A DNA stretch of 8,727 nucleotides from an uncultured Halomicronema sp. (GTDB lineage Bacteria > Cyanobacteriota > Cyanobacteriia > Phormidesmidales > Phormidesmidaceae). Positions 1-6,745 of this stretch are shown in pieces. The position numbers and the translations under genes were made by a program. The stretch is from NCBI GenBank assembly GCA_937897665.1, contig CALCPB010000926.1, forward strand, positions 1 to 8,727. The letters are read 5' to 3'. The first letter of the stretch is position 1. Each line of letters starts with the position of its first letter. The notes beneath the pieces were generated by a model. That model made no database searches. It had not been told where the DNA came from and saw only the letters and a program-made list of their open reading frames with translations.

Positions 1-609
1 TGGCAGGGTCAAGCAGCTGGTAAAGCTGCCATTGACCTCAAAGTGGCAAAGCCTGAAACTGCTTCCCACATTGTTCATCGGGCTTTGGTTCGCCAGATGA
101 ACAATGCTCGCCAGGGTACCTTGGCAAGCAAGACCCGGTCAGAGGTCAGAGGGGGCGGCAAGAAGCCTTGGCGGCAAAAGGGCACAGGACGAGCCCGAGC
201 CGGTTCTAGCCGTTCCCCGTTGTGGAAAGGCGGCGGTGTCATTTTTGGCCCGAAACCCAGAGACTTTAGCGTCAAGATGAACCGTAAGGAGCGTCGCTTA
301 GCGCTCAGAACAGCATTTCAGAGTCGCTTCCCAGAGGCGGTGGTAGTTCAAGAATTTGCAGATCAGTTACCTCGACCCAAGACCAGTGAAATGGTGGCAG
401 CGATGAAGCGCTGGGGGGTGTCAACAGATGAAAAAGTGTTATTCATTCTGGCTGAGCAATCGGAAAACGTGGTGCTTTCACTGCGAAATATCAGTCGCGT
501 CAAAATCATCTCTGCGACTAATTTGAATATGTTCGATTTGCTAAATGCTGATCGCGTGATCCTGACGGCAGCAGCAGTTGAGAAAATCCAGGAGGTTTAT
601 GGTGACTAA
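1..609 (+). CDS. rplD: 50S ribosomal protein L4 (uL4), 5' end cut by window edge
   Basis: L4 binds 23S rRNA early in 50S assembly, and its extended loop lines the peptide exit tunnel constriction. The reading frame is open from base 1: [20 protein letters not shown] precedes the first internal GTG at 43, and matches the L4 N-terminus of cyanobacteria (W-Q-G-x-x-x-G). The true start is therefore upstream and only about eight residues are missing. The tunnel loop is clear: [20 protein letters not shown], followed by [18 protein letters not shown] and then the [13 protein letters not shown] helix. The C-terminus, KIQEVYGD then TAA, is complete. The last 11 bases overlap the start of rplW, suggesting coupled translation. 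In E. coli L4 also represses its own operon; nothing here shows whether that happens in this organism. Confidence 0.97.
   Translation, partial: WQGQAAGKAAIDLKVAKPETASHIVHRALVRQMNNARQGTLASKTRSEVRGGGKKPWRQKGTGRARAGSSRSPLWKGGGVIFGPKPRDFSVKMNRKERRLALRTAFQSRFPEAVVVQEFADQLPRPKTSEMVAAMKRWGVSTDEKVLFILAEQSENVVLSLRNISRVKIISATNLNMFDLLNADRVILTAAAVEKIQEVYGD
590..596 (+). promoter_or_regulatory. Strong Shine-Dalgarno for rplW
   Basis: AGGAGGT lies inside the end of rplD. It is only 3 bases from the ATG at 599 but 6 bases from the in-frame GTG at 602. The spacing therefore leaves open which of the two adjacent codons initiates L23. Confidence 0.7.
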
Positions 610-907
610 GGCATTTAAACAGGGGACATTAGCAGATTTGATCCGACGTCCTTTGATCACCGAGAAGGCCACATTGCTGCTCGAAAATAATCAATACACC
701 TTCGAAGTCGCTCCTAAGGCTAATAAGCCAGAAATCAAGGCGGCGATCGAAGAGCTGTTTGACGTCAAGGTAGTAGGTATCAGCACTGCCAACTTGCCAC
801 GTAAGAAGCGCCGTGTCGGTCGATTTGAAGGATTTCGCCCTCACTACAAGCGCGCCGTCGTCACCCTCGCAGAAGGCGACAGTATCCCCCTATTTCCAGA
901 CGTTTAG
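599..907 (+). CDS. rplW: 50S ribosomal protein L23 (uL23)
   Basis: L23 sits at the exit of the peptide tunnel and is the docking site for trigger factor and the signal recognition particle. The product starts MVTKAFKQG, with conserved [19 protein letters not shown] (roughly residues 12-30), the basic loop [12 protein letters not shown] and the end [15 protein letters not shown], typical of cyanobacterial L23 of about 100 residues. I chose ATG 599 (102 residues), which overlaps rplD by 11 bases. A TTG further upstream at 578 has no ribosome binding site. The GTG at 602, giving MTKAFK, is an equally good alternative on spacing grounds. Stop is TAG. Confidence 0.95.
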   Translation: MVTKAFKQGTLADLIRRPLITEKATLLLENNQYTFEVAPKANKPEIKAAIEELFDVKVVGISTANLPRKKRRVGRFEGFRPHYKRAVVTLAEGDSIPLFPDV

Positions 908-957
908 GAAGCTCTTGACTTCCTTGTTTAGAAACAGTTTATTGAGTGATTTGAGCA

Positions 958-1821
958 ATGGGCATTCGTTCCTATCGACCTTTTACCCCTGGTACCCGTG
1001 AGCGGACGGTTTCGGAGTTTTCTGAGGTCACCCGTTCTAAACCCGAAAAATCCTTGACCGTATCGGTTCATCGTCCGAAGGGACGCAATAATCGTGGCGT
1101 CATTACGTGTCGTCATCGCGGCGGTGGTCATAAGCGGCTTTATCGCATCATCGATTTTTACCGTAACAAGGTTAATGTTCCAGCCAAAGTAGCGACAATC
1201 GAGTACGACCCTAATCGAAATGCTCGAATCGCCCTGCTGCATTATCAAGATGGTGAAAAGCGTTACATCTTGCACCCTGCTTCTTTGGCAGTGGGAGCCA
1301 CTGTGGTCTCTGGCCCTGACTCACCGTTAGAAATTGGCAATGCTCTGCCGCTGCACAAGATTCCTTTGGGTAGTGAAGTCCATAATGTTGAGCTGCAGCC
1401 TGGTAAGGGCGGGCAGATTGTTCGTGCCGCTGGCACCTCAGCTCAGGTCGTAGCTAAAGATGGTGGTTACGTTACGCTCAAGCTGCCTTCTACGGAGGTG
1501 CGCATGGTTCGACGAGAATGCTATGCCACTCTGGGTCAGGTAGGGCACGTTGATGCCCGCAATATTACGTTAGGGAAGGCAGGGCGCAAGCGCTGGCTGG
1601 GACGCCGACCAGAGGTTCGAGGCAGTGTTATGAACCCTGTCGATCACCCTCATGGTGGAGGTGAAGGTCGTGCGCCAATTGGTCGCAGCGGCCCTGTTAC
1701 GCCTTGGGGCAAGCCAGCATTGGGTCTCAAGACACGTAAAAAGAAAAAGGCTAGTAGTTCTCTGATTGTGCGGCGGCGGCGGCGTACTTCGAAGCGGGGA
1801 CGAGGCGGTCGTAATACCTAA
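958..1821 (+). CDS. rplB: 50S ribosomal protein L2 (uL2)
   Basis: L2 is a primary 23S rRNA binder needed for subunit association and peptidyl transferase centre formation. The 287-residue product starts [15 protein letters not shown]. Conserved blocks are [20 protein letters not shown] (the RNA-binding N-terminal domain), [15 protein letters not shown], and the functional loop [12 protein letters not shown], in which Asp229-His230-Pro-His232 begins the signature. The C-terminus is very basic ([17 protein letters not shown]), longer than in E. coli but usual for cyanobacteria. It is encoded partly by a perfect (CGG)4 run at 1771-1782. The ATG follows a 50-base gap without a strong Shine-Dalgarno. 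Stop is TAA. Confidence 0.97.
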   Translation: MGIRSYRPFTPGTRERTVSEFSEVTRSKPEKSLTVSVHRPKGRNNRGVITCRHRGGGHKRLYRIIDFYRNKVNVPAKVATIEYDPNRNARIALLHYQDGEKRYILHPASLAVGATVVSGPDSPLEIGNALPLHKIPLGSEVHNVELQPGKGGQIVRAAGTSAQVVAKDGGYVTLKLPSTEVRMVRRECYATLGQVGHVDARNITLGKAGRKRWLGRRPEVRGSVMNPVDHPHGGGEGRAPIGRSGPVTPWGKPALGLKTRKKKKASSSLIVRRRRRTSKRGRGGRNT

Positions 1822-1826
1822 GGATT

Positions 1827-1840
1827 CAATTGATCAATTG
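1827..1840. repeat. 14-bp perfect palindrome in the rplB-rpsS gap
   Basis: CAATTGATCAATTG equals its own reverse complement. It begins 5 bases after the rplB stop codon. As RNA it could only fold with a minimal loop, so a DNA-level site is as plausible as a hairpin. There is no T-run behind it, so it is not an intrinsic terminator. Its function is unknown. Confidence 0.5.
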
Positions 1841-1898
1841 GGTTCAGATCTAGGGCTGATTTTTGCAAGTTTGAGAGAAGTGCGAGGTTTTAAAAGTT

Positions 1899-2177
1899 AT
1901 GTCGCGTTCATTAAAAAAAGGGCCTTTTGTCGCTGATCACCTGATGCGCAAAGTCGAGACCCTGAATGCTAAGGGTGATAAGCAGGTAATTAAGACATGG
2001 TCGAGAGCCTCGACCATCATTCCCCAGATGATTGGTCACACCATTGCCGTGCACAATGGCCGTCAGCACGTACCGGTTTTTGTGACTGAACAGATGGTGG
2101 GTCACAAGCTGGGAGAGTTTGCCCCAACTCGTACCTTCCGGGGACATGCCAAGAGTGATAAGAAAGCGCGTCGATAA
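1899..2177 (+). CDS. rpsS: 30S ribosomal protein S19 (uS19)
   Basis: S19 sits in the head of the 30S subunit with S13, near the A-site tRNA, and makes intersubunit contacts. The 92-residue product is the normal family length. It starts [15 protein letters not shown] and contains [30 protein letters not shown], then [16 protein letters not shown], all standard S19 signatures, and a basic tail KSDKKARR. The start is the only ATG that gives the invariant [10 protein letters not shown]-terminus. A weak GAGG element lies 11 bases upstream. The 77-base leader is among the longer gaps in this operon and holds the palindrome at 1827-1840. Confidence 0.97.
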   Translation: MSRSLKKGPFVADHLMRKVETLNAKGDKQVIKTWSRASTIIPQMIGHTIAVHNGRQHVPVFVTEQMVGHKLGEFAPTRTFRGHAKSDKKARR

Positions 2178-2197
2178 TTTCGGAGTCGGAGAGTCTA

Positions 2198-2551
2198 ATG
2201 GCTGTTGATACTACTGAGCAGGTCAAAGCGGTTGCCCGCTACATTCGAATGTCACCTCATAAGGTACGGCGAGTGCTCGATCAAATTCGAGGGCTGTCCT
2301 ACCGCGAGGCGTTAATTATTCTTGAGTTCATGCCTTATCGAGCCTGTGATCCAGTGCTCAAGGTGCTCCGCTCAGCGGTAGCTAATGCTGAGAACAACAA
2401 CGGCCTGGATCCGGCTTCACTCGTGATTAGCGAAGCATTTGCCGATGCAGGACCAACTTTGCGGCGATTTCGACCGCGAGCGCAGGGACGGGCCTACCAG
2501 ATTCGTAAGCCTACTTGTCACATTACGATTGGCGTTGCTCCTATTGAGTAA
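2198..2551 (+). CDS. rplV: 50S ribosomal protein L22 (uL22)
   Basis: L22 contacts all domains of 23S rRNA, and its long hairpin lines the exit tunnel beside L4; this loop is a known site of macrolide-resistance mutations in other bacteria. The 117-residue product has [20 protein letters not shown] near the N-terminus, [20 protein letters not shown] in the middle, and the tunnel hairpin [20 protein letters not shown] before the end [13 protein letters not shown]. Length and motifs are normal. The ATG follows rpsS by 20 bases with GGAG about 6 bases upstream. Stop is TAA. Confidence 0.97.
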   Translation: MAVDTTEQVKAVARYIRMSPHKVRRVLDQIRGLSYREALIILEFMPYRACDPVLKVLRSAVANAENNNGLDPASLVISEAFADAGPTLRRFRPRAQGRAYQIRKPTCHITIGVAPIE

Positions 2552-2604
2552 GTTCGAGTCAATTGGGTCGTTCACCGTTACAGCTTTTATCTGAGGGATT
2601 TTGA

Positions 2605-3243
2605 GTGGGACAGAAAATACATCCAACGGGTTTTCGTTTGGGAATTGTGCAAGAGCACCGTTCACGGTGGTTTGCTGATAGCAATCGCTATCCCCAACTC
2701 CTCAAAGAGGACTACATCATTCGCGAGTATATCGAGAAAAATCTGAGTAATGCGGGTATTTCTGATATTCGCATTGAGCGCAAAGCGGATCAAATCGACT
2801 TAGAAGTTCGAACTGCTCGTCCTGGTGTTGTTGTCGGACGAGGGGGCAGTGGTATCGAAGCCCTCAGAGTCGGTTTGCAAAAAGCTCTCAACGATTCTAG
2901 TCGGCAGATTCGTATCAACGTAGTTGAAGTCACTCGGGTTGATGCTGATGCGCCTTTGGTCGGTGAGTACATCGTCCAGCAGTTAGAACGGCGGGTAGCG
3001 TTTCGTCGGGTGGTTCGTCAGGCGCTTCAGCGAGCTCAGCGAGCAGGAGTCGAAGGGATCAAAATCCAGGTGAGTGGACGTTTGAACGGCGCTGAGATTG
3101 CCCGTACTGAGTGGACACGAGAAGGGCGGGTTCCATTGCATACTTTGAGAGCTGATGTGGACTACGCCTATCGAACGGCTCAAACTACCTATGGTGTTTT
3201 GGGTATCAAGGTCTGGATTTTCCGCGGTGAGATTATTCCTTGA
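2605..3243 (+). CDS. rpsC: 30S ribosomal protein S3 (uS3), ending early at an in-frame TGA
   Basis: S3 forms part of the mRNA entry channel with S4 and S5 and contributes to mRNA unwinding. The start is GTG, fixed by the invariant N-terminus (M)[13 protein letters not shown], with CTGAGGGA about 6 bases upstream. The KH domain carries the GxxG loop at Gly78-Arg-Gly-Gly81. The C-terminal domain has FRRVVRQA from residue 133, then [20 protein letters not shown] and [11 protein letters not shown]. The product ends [17 protein letters not shown] at 212 residues, about 30 short of the usual cyanobacterial length. The family continues with Gly after GEIIP; here that codon is TGA, and the expected tail follows in the same frame (see 3244-3339). 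The protein may be truly truncated, the TGA may be an error, or it may be read through. The conserved core is intact. Confidence 0.93.
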   Translation: MGQKIHPTGFRLGIVQEHRSRWFADSNRYPQLLKEDYIIREYIEKNLSNAGISDIRIERKADQIDLEVRTARPGVVVGRGGSGIEALRVGLQKALNDSSRQIRINVVEVTRVDADAPLVGEYIVQQLERRVAFRRVVRQALQRAQRAGVEGIKIQVSGRLNGAEIARTEWTREGRVPLHTLRADVDYAYRTAQTTYGVLGIKVWIFRGEIIP

Positions 3244-3339
3244 CAAGAAGATCAGCGCCCTGCCGGTGATGCTGCCCAGCCACGTCGGCGCCAACAGCGT
3301 CGGCGCCAGCAATTTGAAGACCGGTCTAATGAGTCTTAG
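3244..3339 (+). other. rpsC: In-frame S3 C-terminal tail downstream of the premature TGA
   Basis: Reading on in the rpsC frame after the TGA at 3241-3243 gives 31 sense codons and then TAG at 3337-3339. The peptide begins QEDQRPAGDAAQP and ends RRRQQRRRQQFEDRSNES. From family knowledge, cyanobacterial S3 proteins end in GEIIPGQE, then a variable Pro/Ala linker, then an Arg/Gln-rich end close to RRRQQxRRRQQFEDRSNE. With one residue at the TGA, the total is 244 residues, the normal cyanobacterial size. One G-to-T change (GGA to TGA) would explain the stop. No indel is needed. Confidence 0.85.
3283..3312 (+). repeat. Two tandem 15-bp units encoding RRRQQ
   Basis: Units at 3283-3297 and 3298-3312 match at 13 of 15 bases, and both translate to RRRQQ in the rpsC frame. 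The two differences are at third codon positions and are silent (CAA versus CAG). This is what selection on the protein leaves behind, and it supports the view that this stretch was coding until recently or still is. Confidence 0.75.
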
Positions 3340-3410
3340 ACGTTTCTCTTGTGTCTCACTGATTGGGACTGAGATATTTTTTCCATTGATTCGTAGGCAA
3401 GATTTGAGCC

Positions 3411-3830
3411 ATGTTGAGTCCTAGACGAACTAAATTCCGTAAGCAGCACCGGGGCCGCATGAGAGGCATGGCCCAACGGGGGAACAAAATTAATTTCGGC
3501 GAATATGCGATCCAGGCTATTGAGCCTTCATGGTTGACTTCCCGCCAAATTGAGGCGGCTCGTCGAGCTATGACCCGTTATGTTCGTCGGGGCGGCAAGA
3601 TTTGGATTCGTGTTTTCCCCGATAAGCCTGTCACCATGCGTCCAGCAGAAACCCGGATGGGATCTGGTAAAGGTAATCCTGAGTTTTGGGTGGCTGTTGT
3701 CAAGCCGGGTCGGATTATCTTCGAAATCGCTGGTGTACCAGAGGACGTGGCCCGTGAAGCGATGCGGTTAGCGTCATTTAAGTTGCCGTTCAAGACCAAA
3801 GTAATCGCTCGTCAGCAGGAGGATTCTTAA
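3411..3830 (+). CDS. rplP: 50S ribosomal protein L16 (uL16)
   Basis: L16 is a late-assembling 50S protein near the A-site and P-site tRNA elbow. The 139-residue product starts with the family signature [19 protein letters not shown]. It has [20 protein letters not shown], then [40 protein letters not shown] and [11 protein letters not shown], all conserved. The length is normal for the family. The start is certain from the N-terminal motif, although the upstream signal is weak (TTGAGCC). Its distance from rpsC is 167 bases if S3 stops at TGA, but only 71 if the S3 tail is coding. Stop is TAA, three bases before rpmC. Confidence 0.97.
   Translation: MLSPRRTKFRKQHRGRMRGMAQRGNKINFGEYAIQAIEPSWLTSRQIEAARRAMTRYVRRGGKIWIRVFPDKPVTMRPAETRMGSGKGNPEFWVAVVKPGRIIFEIAGVPEDVAREAMRLASFKLPFKTKVIARQQEDS
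3817..3822 (+). promoter_or_regulatory. Shine-Dalgarno for rpmC inside rplP
   Basis: AGGAGG lies within the last codons of rplP (QQED), 11 bases before the rpmC ATG. It is the only candidate ribosome binding site for L29, so ribosomes ending L16 will cover the site that starts L29. Confidence 0.6.
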
Positions 3831-3833
3831 ATC

Positions 3834-4091
3834 ATGGCATTGCCGAAGGTCAAAGAAGCTCGCGAACTGGACGACCAGGCTTTAGAAAAAGCCATTGTGG
3901 ACACCAAGCGAAAACTGTTCGATTTGCGTTTTAAGCAGGCGACTCGCCAGTTGGAGTCCGGTCTGCATGAGTTTAAGCATGAAAGACATCGTTTAGCTCA
4001 ACTAATGACTGTGCTTAGGGAGCGGCAGCTTGCAGCCACTCAATCAGAGGCAACTCAGGCCATAGTGACCAGTGCCGTTGAAGAGGAATAA
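3834..4091 (+). CDS. rpmC: 50S ribosomal protein L29 (uL29)
   Basis: L29 is a small helical protein at the tunnel exit next to L23. The 85-residue product starts MALPKVKEARELDDQALEKA and carries the core KRKLFDLRFKQATRQLE, followed by HEFKHERHRLAQLMTVLRER, the two-helix hairpin typical of cyanobacterial L29. After about residue 65 there is an extra tail rich in Ala, Thr and Glu (QSEATQAIVTSAVEEE), so it is somewhat longer than most L29 proteins. It is in the same frame as rplP, separated from its TAA by one codon. Stop is TAA. Confidence 0.95.
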   Translation: MALPKVKEARELDDQALEKAIVDTKRKLFDLRFKQATRQLESGLHEFKHERHRLAQLMTVLRERQLAATQSEATQAIVTSAVEEE

Positions 4092-4103
4092 AGAGGAAAG
4101 GGA

Positions 4104-4355
4104 ATGGCAGTTAAGGAAAGAATTGGCCTTGTTGTTAGCGACAAGATGCAAAAGACGGTTGTGGTAGCGGTAGAGAATCGGGTGCCTCATCCTAAGTACG
4201 GCAAGATTATGGTTCGCACTAAGCGGTACAAAGTTCACGATGAAGAGAACGATTGCAAAGTTGGCGATCGTGTCCGCATTCGTGAGACCCGCCCGTTGAG
4301 TAAGACCAAGCGATGGGCTGTGGCTGATGTTTTGAATCGAACCGCGCAGGTCTAA
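4104..4355 (+). CDS. rpsQ: 30S ribosomal protein S17 (uS17)
   Basis: S17 is a primary 16S rRNA binder of the 30S body with an OB-fold. The 83-residue product has [20 protein letters not shown], then [20 protein letters not shown] (conserved basic patch), [20 protein letters not shown] and RWAVADVL. Length and motifs are normal. The ATG is 12 bases after rpmC and is preceded by GAGGAAAGGGA, which supplies the ribosome binding site. Stop is TAA. Confidence 0.97.
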   Translation: MAVKERIGLVVSDKMQKTVVVAVENRVPHPKYGKIMVRTKRYKVHDEENDCKVGDRVRIRETRPLSKTKRWAVADVLNRTAQV

Positions 4356-4368
4356 CAGGAGGCGTACC

Positions 4369-4734
4369 GTGATTCAGCAAGAAACTTATTTGAATGTGGC
4401 CGATAATAGCGGTGCTCGTAAGCTTATGTGTATTCGAGTGCTGGGTGGCAACCGAACCTACGCTGGAGTAGGAGATGTAGTTGTTGCGGTCGTTAAAGAT
4501 GCCATCCCCAATATGGCAGTGAAGAAATCTGATGTCGTGCGAGCAGTGATTGTACGGACTCGCAAGTCTCTCCGACGGAACAGCGGTATGAGTATTCGTT
4601 TCGATGATAATGCTGCAGTCATTATCAATCAGGACGGTAACCCCAGAGGAACTCGCGTGTTTGGACCGGTGGCTCGTGAGCTACGGGACAAGAGTTTCAC
4701 CAAAATCGTTTCACTCGCACCGGAGGTGTTGTGA
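4369..4734 (+). CDS. rplN: 50S ribosomal protein L14 (uL14)
   Basis: L14 forms intersubunit bridges with 16S rRNA and is the docking site of the silencing factor RsfS in other bacteria. The start is GTG, set by the invariant [19 protein letters not shown] and by AGGAGG at 4357-4362, 6 bases upstream. Further motifs are [34 protein letters not shown], and [20 protein letters not shown]. The product has 121 residues, one fewer than the usual 122, with a shorter VLGGNR turn. It ends at the normal LAPEVL followed by TGA, which shows that TGA works as a stop in this genome. The stop overlaps the rplX ATG by one base. Confidence 0.97.
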   Translation: MIQQETYLNVADNSGARKLMCIRVLGGNRTYAGVGDVVVAVVKDAIPNMAVKKSDVVRAVIVRTRKSLRRNSGMSIRFDDNAAVIINQDGNPRGTRVFGPVARELRDKSFTKIVSLAPEVL

Positions 4735-5081
4735 TGCCTCAAAAGAAAAAAGCTGATACAAAAGCGCGGATGCATGTTAAGTCAGGCGACACGGTTCAAG
4801 TCATTGCCGGTAAAGATAAAGGCAAGGTTGGAGAAATCCTGAAGGTGATACCTCGCTCAAGCCAGGTGCTGGTCAAAGGAGTTAATATTCGCACCCGTCA
4901 CGTCAAGCCTCAACAAGATGGTGAATCGGGGCAAATTGTTACCGAAGAAGCGCCGGTTCATAGCTCTAACGTGATGCTCTACTCCGAAAAGCAAAAGGTG
5001 GCTAGCCGGATGGGTTACACCTTCACTGACGAGGGGAAAAAGGTGCGAGTGCTGAAGAAAACAGGTGAAATTATTGACTAG
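4734..5081 (+). CDS. rplX: 50S ribosomal protein L24 (uL24)
   Basis: L24 starts 50S assembly by binding the 5' domain of 23S rRNA. The 115-residue product has a KOW motif at about residues 17-45 ([20 protein letters not shown]), then [13 protein letters not shown] and the cyanobacterial-style C-terminal region ending [21 protein letters not shown] chose ATG 4734, which overlaps the rplN stop in TGATG and has GGAGG at 4722-4726, 7 bases away. The GTG directly before it adds only one residue and is less well placed. Stop is TAG. Confidence 0.96.
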   Translation: MPQKKKADTKARMHVKSGDTVQVIAGKDKGKVGEILKVIPRSSQVLVKGVNIRTRHVKPQQDGESGQIVTEEAPVHSSNVMLYSEKQKVASRMGYTFTDEGKKVRVLKKTGEIID

Positions 5082-5133
5082 TTTTACTGCTCTTCATTGC
5101 TTAGATATGAATTTGAATTTACTGTTTCACACC

Positions 5134-5157
5134 GTTTCCTGACCAAGCCCAGGAAAC
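5134..5157 (+). promoter_or_regulatory. Hairpin in the rplE leader
   Basis: GTTTCCTG and CAGGAAAC form a perfect 8-bp inverted repeat around the loop ACCAAGCC. It ends 19 bases before the rplE start, immediately 5' of its Shine-Dalgarno (AGAGGA, 5161-5166), in a 95-base gap. It lacks a following T-run, so it is not a terminator. In E. coli, S8 represses the spc operon by binding the rplE initiation region; a similar role here is inference only. Confidence 0.55.
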
Positions 5158-5176
5158 ATGAGAGGACATTTAGAAC

Positions 5177-5722
5177 ATGGCTGAACAGCTGAAAACGTTT
5201 TACACCGACAAGGTCATCCCCAAACTGATGGAACAGTTTGAGTATGGCAATATCCATCAAGTGCCAAAGCTGGTCAAAGTCACGGTTAATCGTGGCCTCG
5301 GAGAAGCTTCGCAAAATGCGAAAGCGCTTGAAGCTTCGGTAGCAGAGCTAGCGACCATTACCGGTCAACGGCCAGTGGTTACTAGGGCAAAGAAGGCGAT
5401 CGCAGGCTTCAAAATTCGGCAGGGTATGCCAGTTGGAGCAATGGTCACCTTGCGCTCTGAGCGCATGTACGCTTTTCTGAACCGGCTAATTAACCTGACG
5501 CTACCTCGCATCCGTGATTTTCGAGGGGTCAGCGGTAAAAGTTTCGATGGTCGGGGAAACTACACGCTCGGGTTGCGTGAGCAGCTAATTTTTCCCGAGA
5601 TCGAGTACGACAAGATCGACCAGATCCGTGGCATGGATGTCACTATCGTGACTTCAGCCAGCACTGATGAAGAAGGACGCGCCCTCCTCAAGGAATTGGG
5701 CATGCCCTTCCGCGAGAATTAG
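5177..5722 (+). CDS. rplE: 50S ribosomal protein L5 (uL5)
   Basis: L5 binds 5S rRNA and, with L18, helps place it in the central protuberance; it also contacts P-site tRNA. The 181-residue product shows [67 protein letters not shown], the region around [19 protein letters not shown], and the end [18 protein letters not shown]. This is full family length. A HIP1 octamer lies within the KKAIAGF region. The ATG follows the hairpin at 5134-5157. The stop TAG is backed by TAA one codon later. Confidence 0.97.
   Translation: MAEQLKTFYTDKVIPKLMEQFEYGNIHQVPKLVKVTVNRGLGEASQNAKALEASVAELATITGQRPVVTRAKKAIAGFKIRQGMPVGAMVTLRSERMYAFLNRLINLTLPRIRDFRGVSGKSFDGRGNYTLGLREQLIFPEIEYDKIDQIRGMDVTIVTSASTDEEGRALLKELGMPFREN
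5396..5403. repeat. HIP1 octamer GCGATCGC
   Basis: The highly iterated palindrome of many cyanobacterial genomes occurs once here, inside rplE. It supports a cyanobacterial origin. It is the only full copy I find in the window; near-matches such as GGCGATCGT in rpsQ are incomplete. Confidence 0.7.
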
Positions 5723-5743
5723 GTTTAATCACTGGAGAGGACT

Positions 5744-6145
5744 ATGGCGGCTAACGACACAATCGCAGATATGCTGACGCGGATTCGGAACGCGAATCTC
5801 GCGCGTCATCAAACTGTGGATATCCCCTCCACAAGGATGACGCGAAGTATTGCCCACGTTTTGCAAGAGGAAGGGTTCATTGAGAGCTTTGACCTTGAGG
5901 GTGAAGGCGTACAGCGCAAACTTGTGATCAAACTTAAATATCGCGGTAAAACCCGAGATCCCATCATCAAAAATCTGAAGCGCGTTAGTCGTCCTGGCTT
6001 GCGAGTTTACTCTAATCGCAAAGAGTTGCCTCGGGTATTAGGTGGTATTGGCATTGCGATCATCTCAACCTCTAGCGGTATCATGACAGATCGCGACGCA
6101 CGACAACAGGGTATTGGAGGCGAAGTGCTTTGCTATGTCTGGTAG
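5744..6145 (+). CDS. rpsH: 30S ribosomal protein S8 (uS8)
   Basis: S8 binds the central domain of 16S rRNA (helix 21) and is the feedback repressor of the spc operon in E. coli. The 133-residue product has [71 protein letters not shown] and the end [11 protein letters not shown], a typical cyanobacterial C-terminus. No rpsN lies before it, as is normal in cyanobacteria. The ATG follows TGGAGAGGACT. It ends with three consecutive in-frame stops, TAG TGA TAG. Confidence 0.97.
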   Translation: MAANDTIADMLTRIRNANLARHQTVDIPSTRMTRSIAHVLQEEGFIESFDLEGEGVQRKLVIKLKYRGKTRDPIIKNLKRVSRPGLRVYSNRKELPRVLGGIGIAIISTSSGIMTDRDARQQGIGGEVLCYVW

Positions 6146-6155
6146 TGATAGTGCA

Positions 6156-6169
6156 AGGTTTGACAACCT
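6156..6169 (+). other. Small inverted repeat in the rpsH-rplF gap
   Basis: AGGTT and AACCT flank the tetraloop TGAC. The stem is only 5 bp, with no T-run, so neither a terminator nor a defined regulator can be claimed. Confidence 0.25.
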
Positions 6170-6185
6170 GATGTTGGCGATTGTT

Positions 6186-6196
6186 AGGGAGGAGGT
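6186..6196 (+). promoter_or_regulatory. Strong Shine-Dalgarno for rplF
   Basis: AGGGAGGAGGT contains a full seven-base match (AGGAGGT) to the 16S 3' end, 6 bases before the rplF ATG. It is one of the strongest ribosome binding sites in the window and suggests independent re-initiation after the 57-base gap. Confidence 0.75.
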
Positions 6197-6202
6197 TTAG
6201 TC

Positions 6203-6742
6203 ATGTCCCGAATTGGTAAGAGACCGGTACCGGTGCCTGCAAAGGTGGCAGTTACTGTTGATGGTCAAGCTGTTACCGTCAAAGGTCCTAAAGGGGAGCT
6301 TTCTAGGGTTTTTCCAGAGGGCGTTGTGATTTCACAAGAAAGCGATACTGTCGTTGTTCAGCCCCAAGATAGTTCACGGAAATCGCGAGAGCGTCATGGC
6401 TTGTGTCGAACCCTAGTCGCCAACATGATTGAGGGCGTCTCTAACGGTTATCAAAAGCGTCTAGAGATTCAGGGCGTGGGTTATCGCGCTCAGGTTCAGG
6501 GCAAAAACCTCAACATGAGCTTAGGGTATAGCCACCCAGTGATTTTTGAACCGCCAGAAGGAATTCAGTTTGCGGTTGAGAACAACACTAATGTCGTTGT
6601 TAGTGGCATTGATAAAGAAATTGTTGGCAACATGGCTGCCAAGATTCGAGCGGCTCGTCCCCCGGAGCCTTATAAAGGCAAAGGTGTGCGCTATGCAGGC
6701 GAGTATGTTCGGCGTAAGGCTGGTAAAGCAGGGAAAAAATAA
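6203..6742 (+). CDS. rplF: 50S ribosomal protein L6 (uL6)
   Basis: L6 has two copies of one RNA-binding fold and sits at the base of the L7/L12 stalk near the sarcin-ricin loop. The 179-residue product starts [20 protein letters not shown], has [16 protein letters not shown], then [47 protein letters not shown] and the conserved end [15 protein letters not shown], followed by a Lys/Arg-rich tail. Length and motifs are normal. Stop is TAA, three bases before rplR. Confidence 0.97.
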   Translation: MSRIGKRPVPVPAKVAVTVDGQAVTVKGPKGELSRVFPEGVVISQESDTVVVQPQDSSRKSRERHGLCRTLVANMIEGVSNGYQKRLEIQGVGYRAQVQGKNLNMSLGYSHPVIFEPPEGIQFAVENNTNVVVSGIDKEIVGNMAAKIRAARPPEPYKGKGVRYAGEYVRRKAGKAGKK

Positions 6743-6745
6743 ACC

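Noticed and set aside
578..598. TTG at 578 as the start of rplW
   Set aside because: It would place the strong AGGAGGT inside the gene and adds seven residues (MRKSRRF) not seen in L23.
43..609. GTG at 43 as the start of rplD
   Set aside because: The frame is open to base 1, and residues encoded before 43 match the L4 N-terminus, so the gene begins upstream of the window.
915..943. Promoter-like TTGACT-17-TTTATT before rplB
   Set aside because: The -10 matches only 4 of 6 positions, and a single such match in an AT-rich gap within a long operon is weak evidence.
928..1275. Minus-strand ORFs (here and at 2983-3312, 6521-6784, 8236-8640)
   Set aside because: All lie opposite clear ribosomal-protein or secY genes, lack recognisable domains and are codon-bias shadows.
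1834..2568. TCAATTGGGT shared by the rplB-rpsS and rplV-rpsC gaps (1834-1843, 2559-2568)
   Set aside because: Many 10-base repeats are expected by chance in 8.7 kb, and there is no further similarity around the copies.
3241..3243. TGA decoded as glycine (as in genetic code 25) to explain S3
   Set aside because: rplN ends with TGA at its normal C-terminus (LAPEVL), and rpsE and secY are interrupted by TAG and TAA. One reassigned codon does not fit. The genome is cyanobacterial.
3155..3424. Separate + strand ORF across the rpsC-rplP gap
   Set aside because: It is out of frame with rpsC, overlaps both neighbours and has no recognisable domain. The S3 tail in the rpsC frame explains the gap better.
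4731..4733. GTG at 4731 as the start of rplX
   Set aside because: It adds only one Met before the well-placed ATG at 4734, which overlaps the rplN stop in the usual TGATG arrangement.
5082..5190. Open frame continuing after the rplX TAG
   Set aside because: About 34 codons without a stop is unremarkable, and the translation resembles nothing in L24; L24 is already full length.
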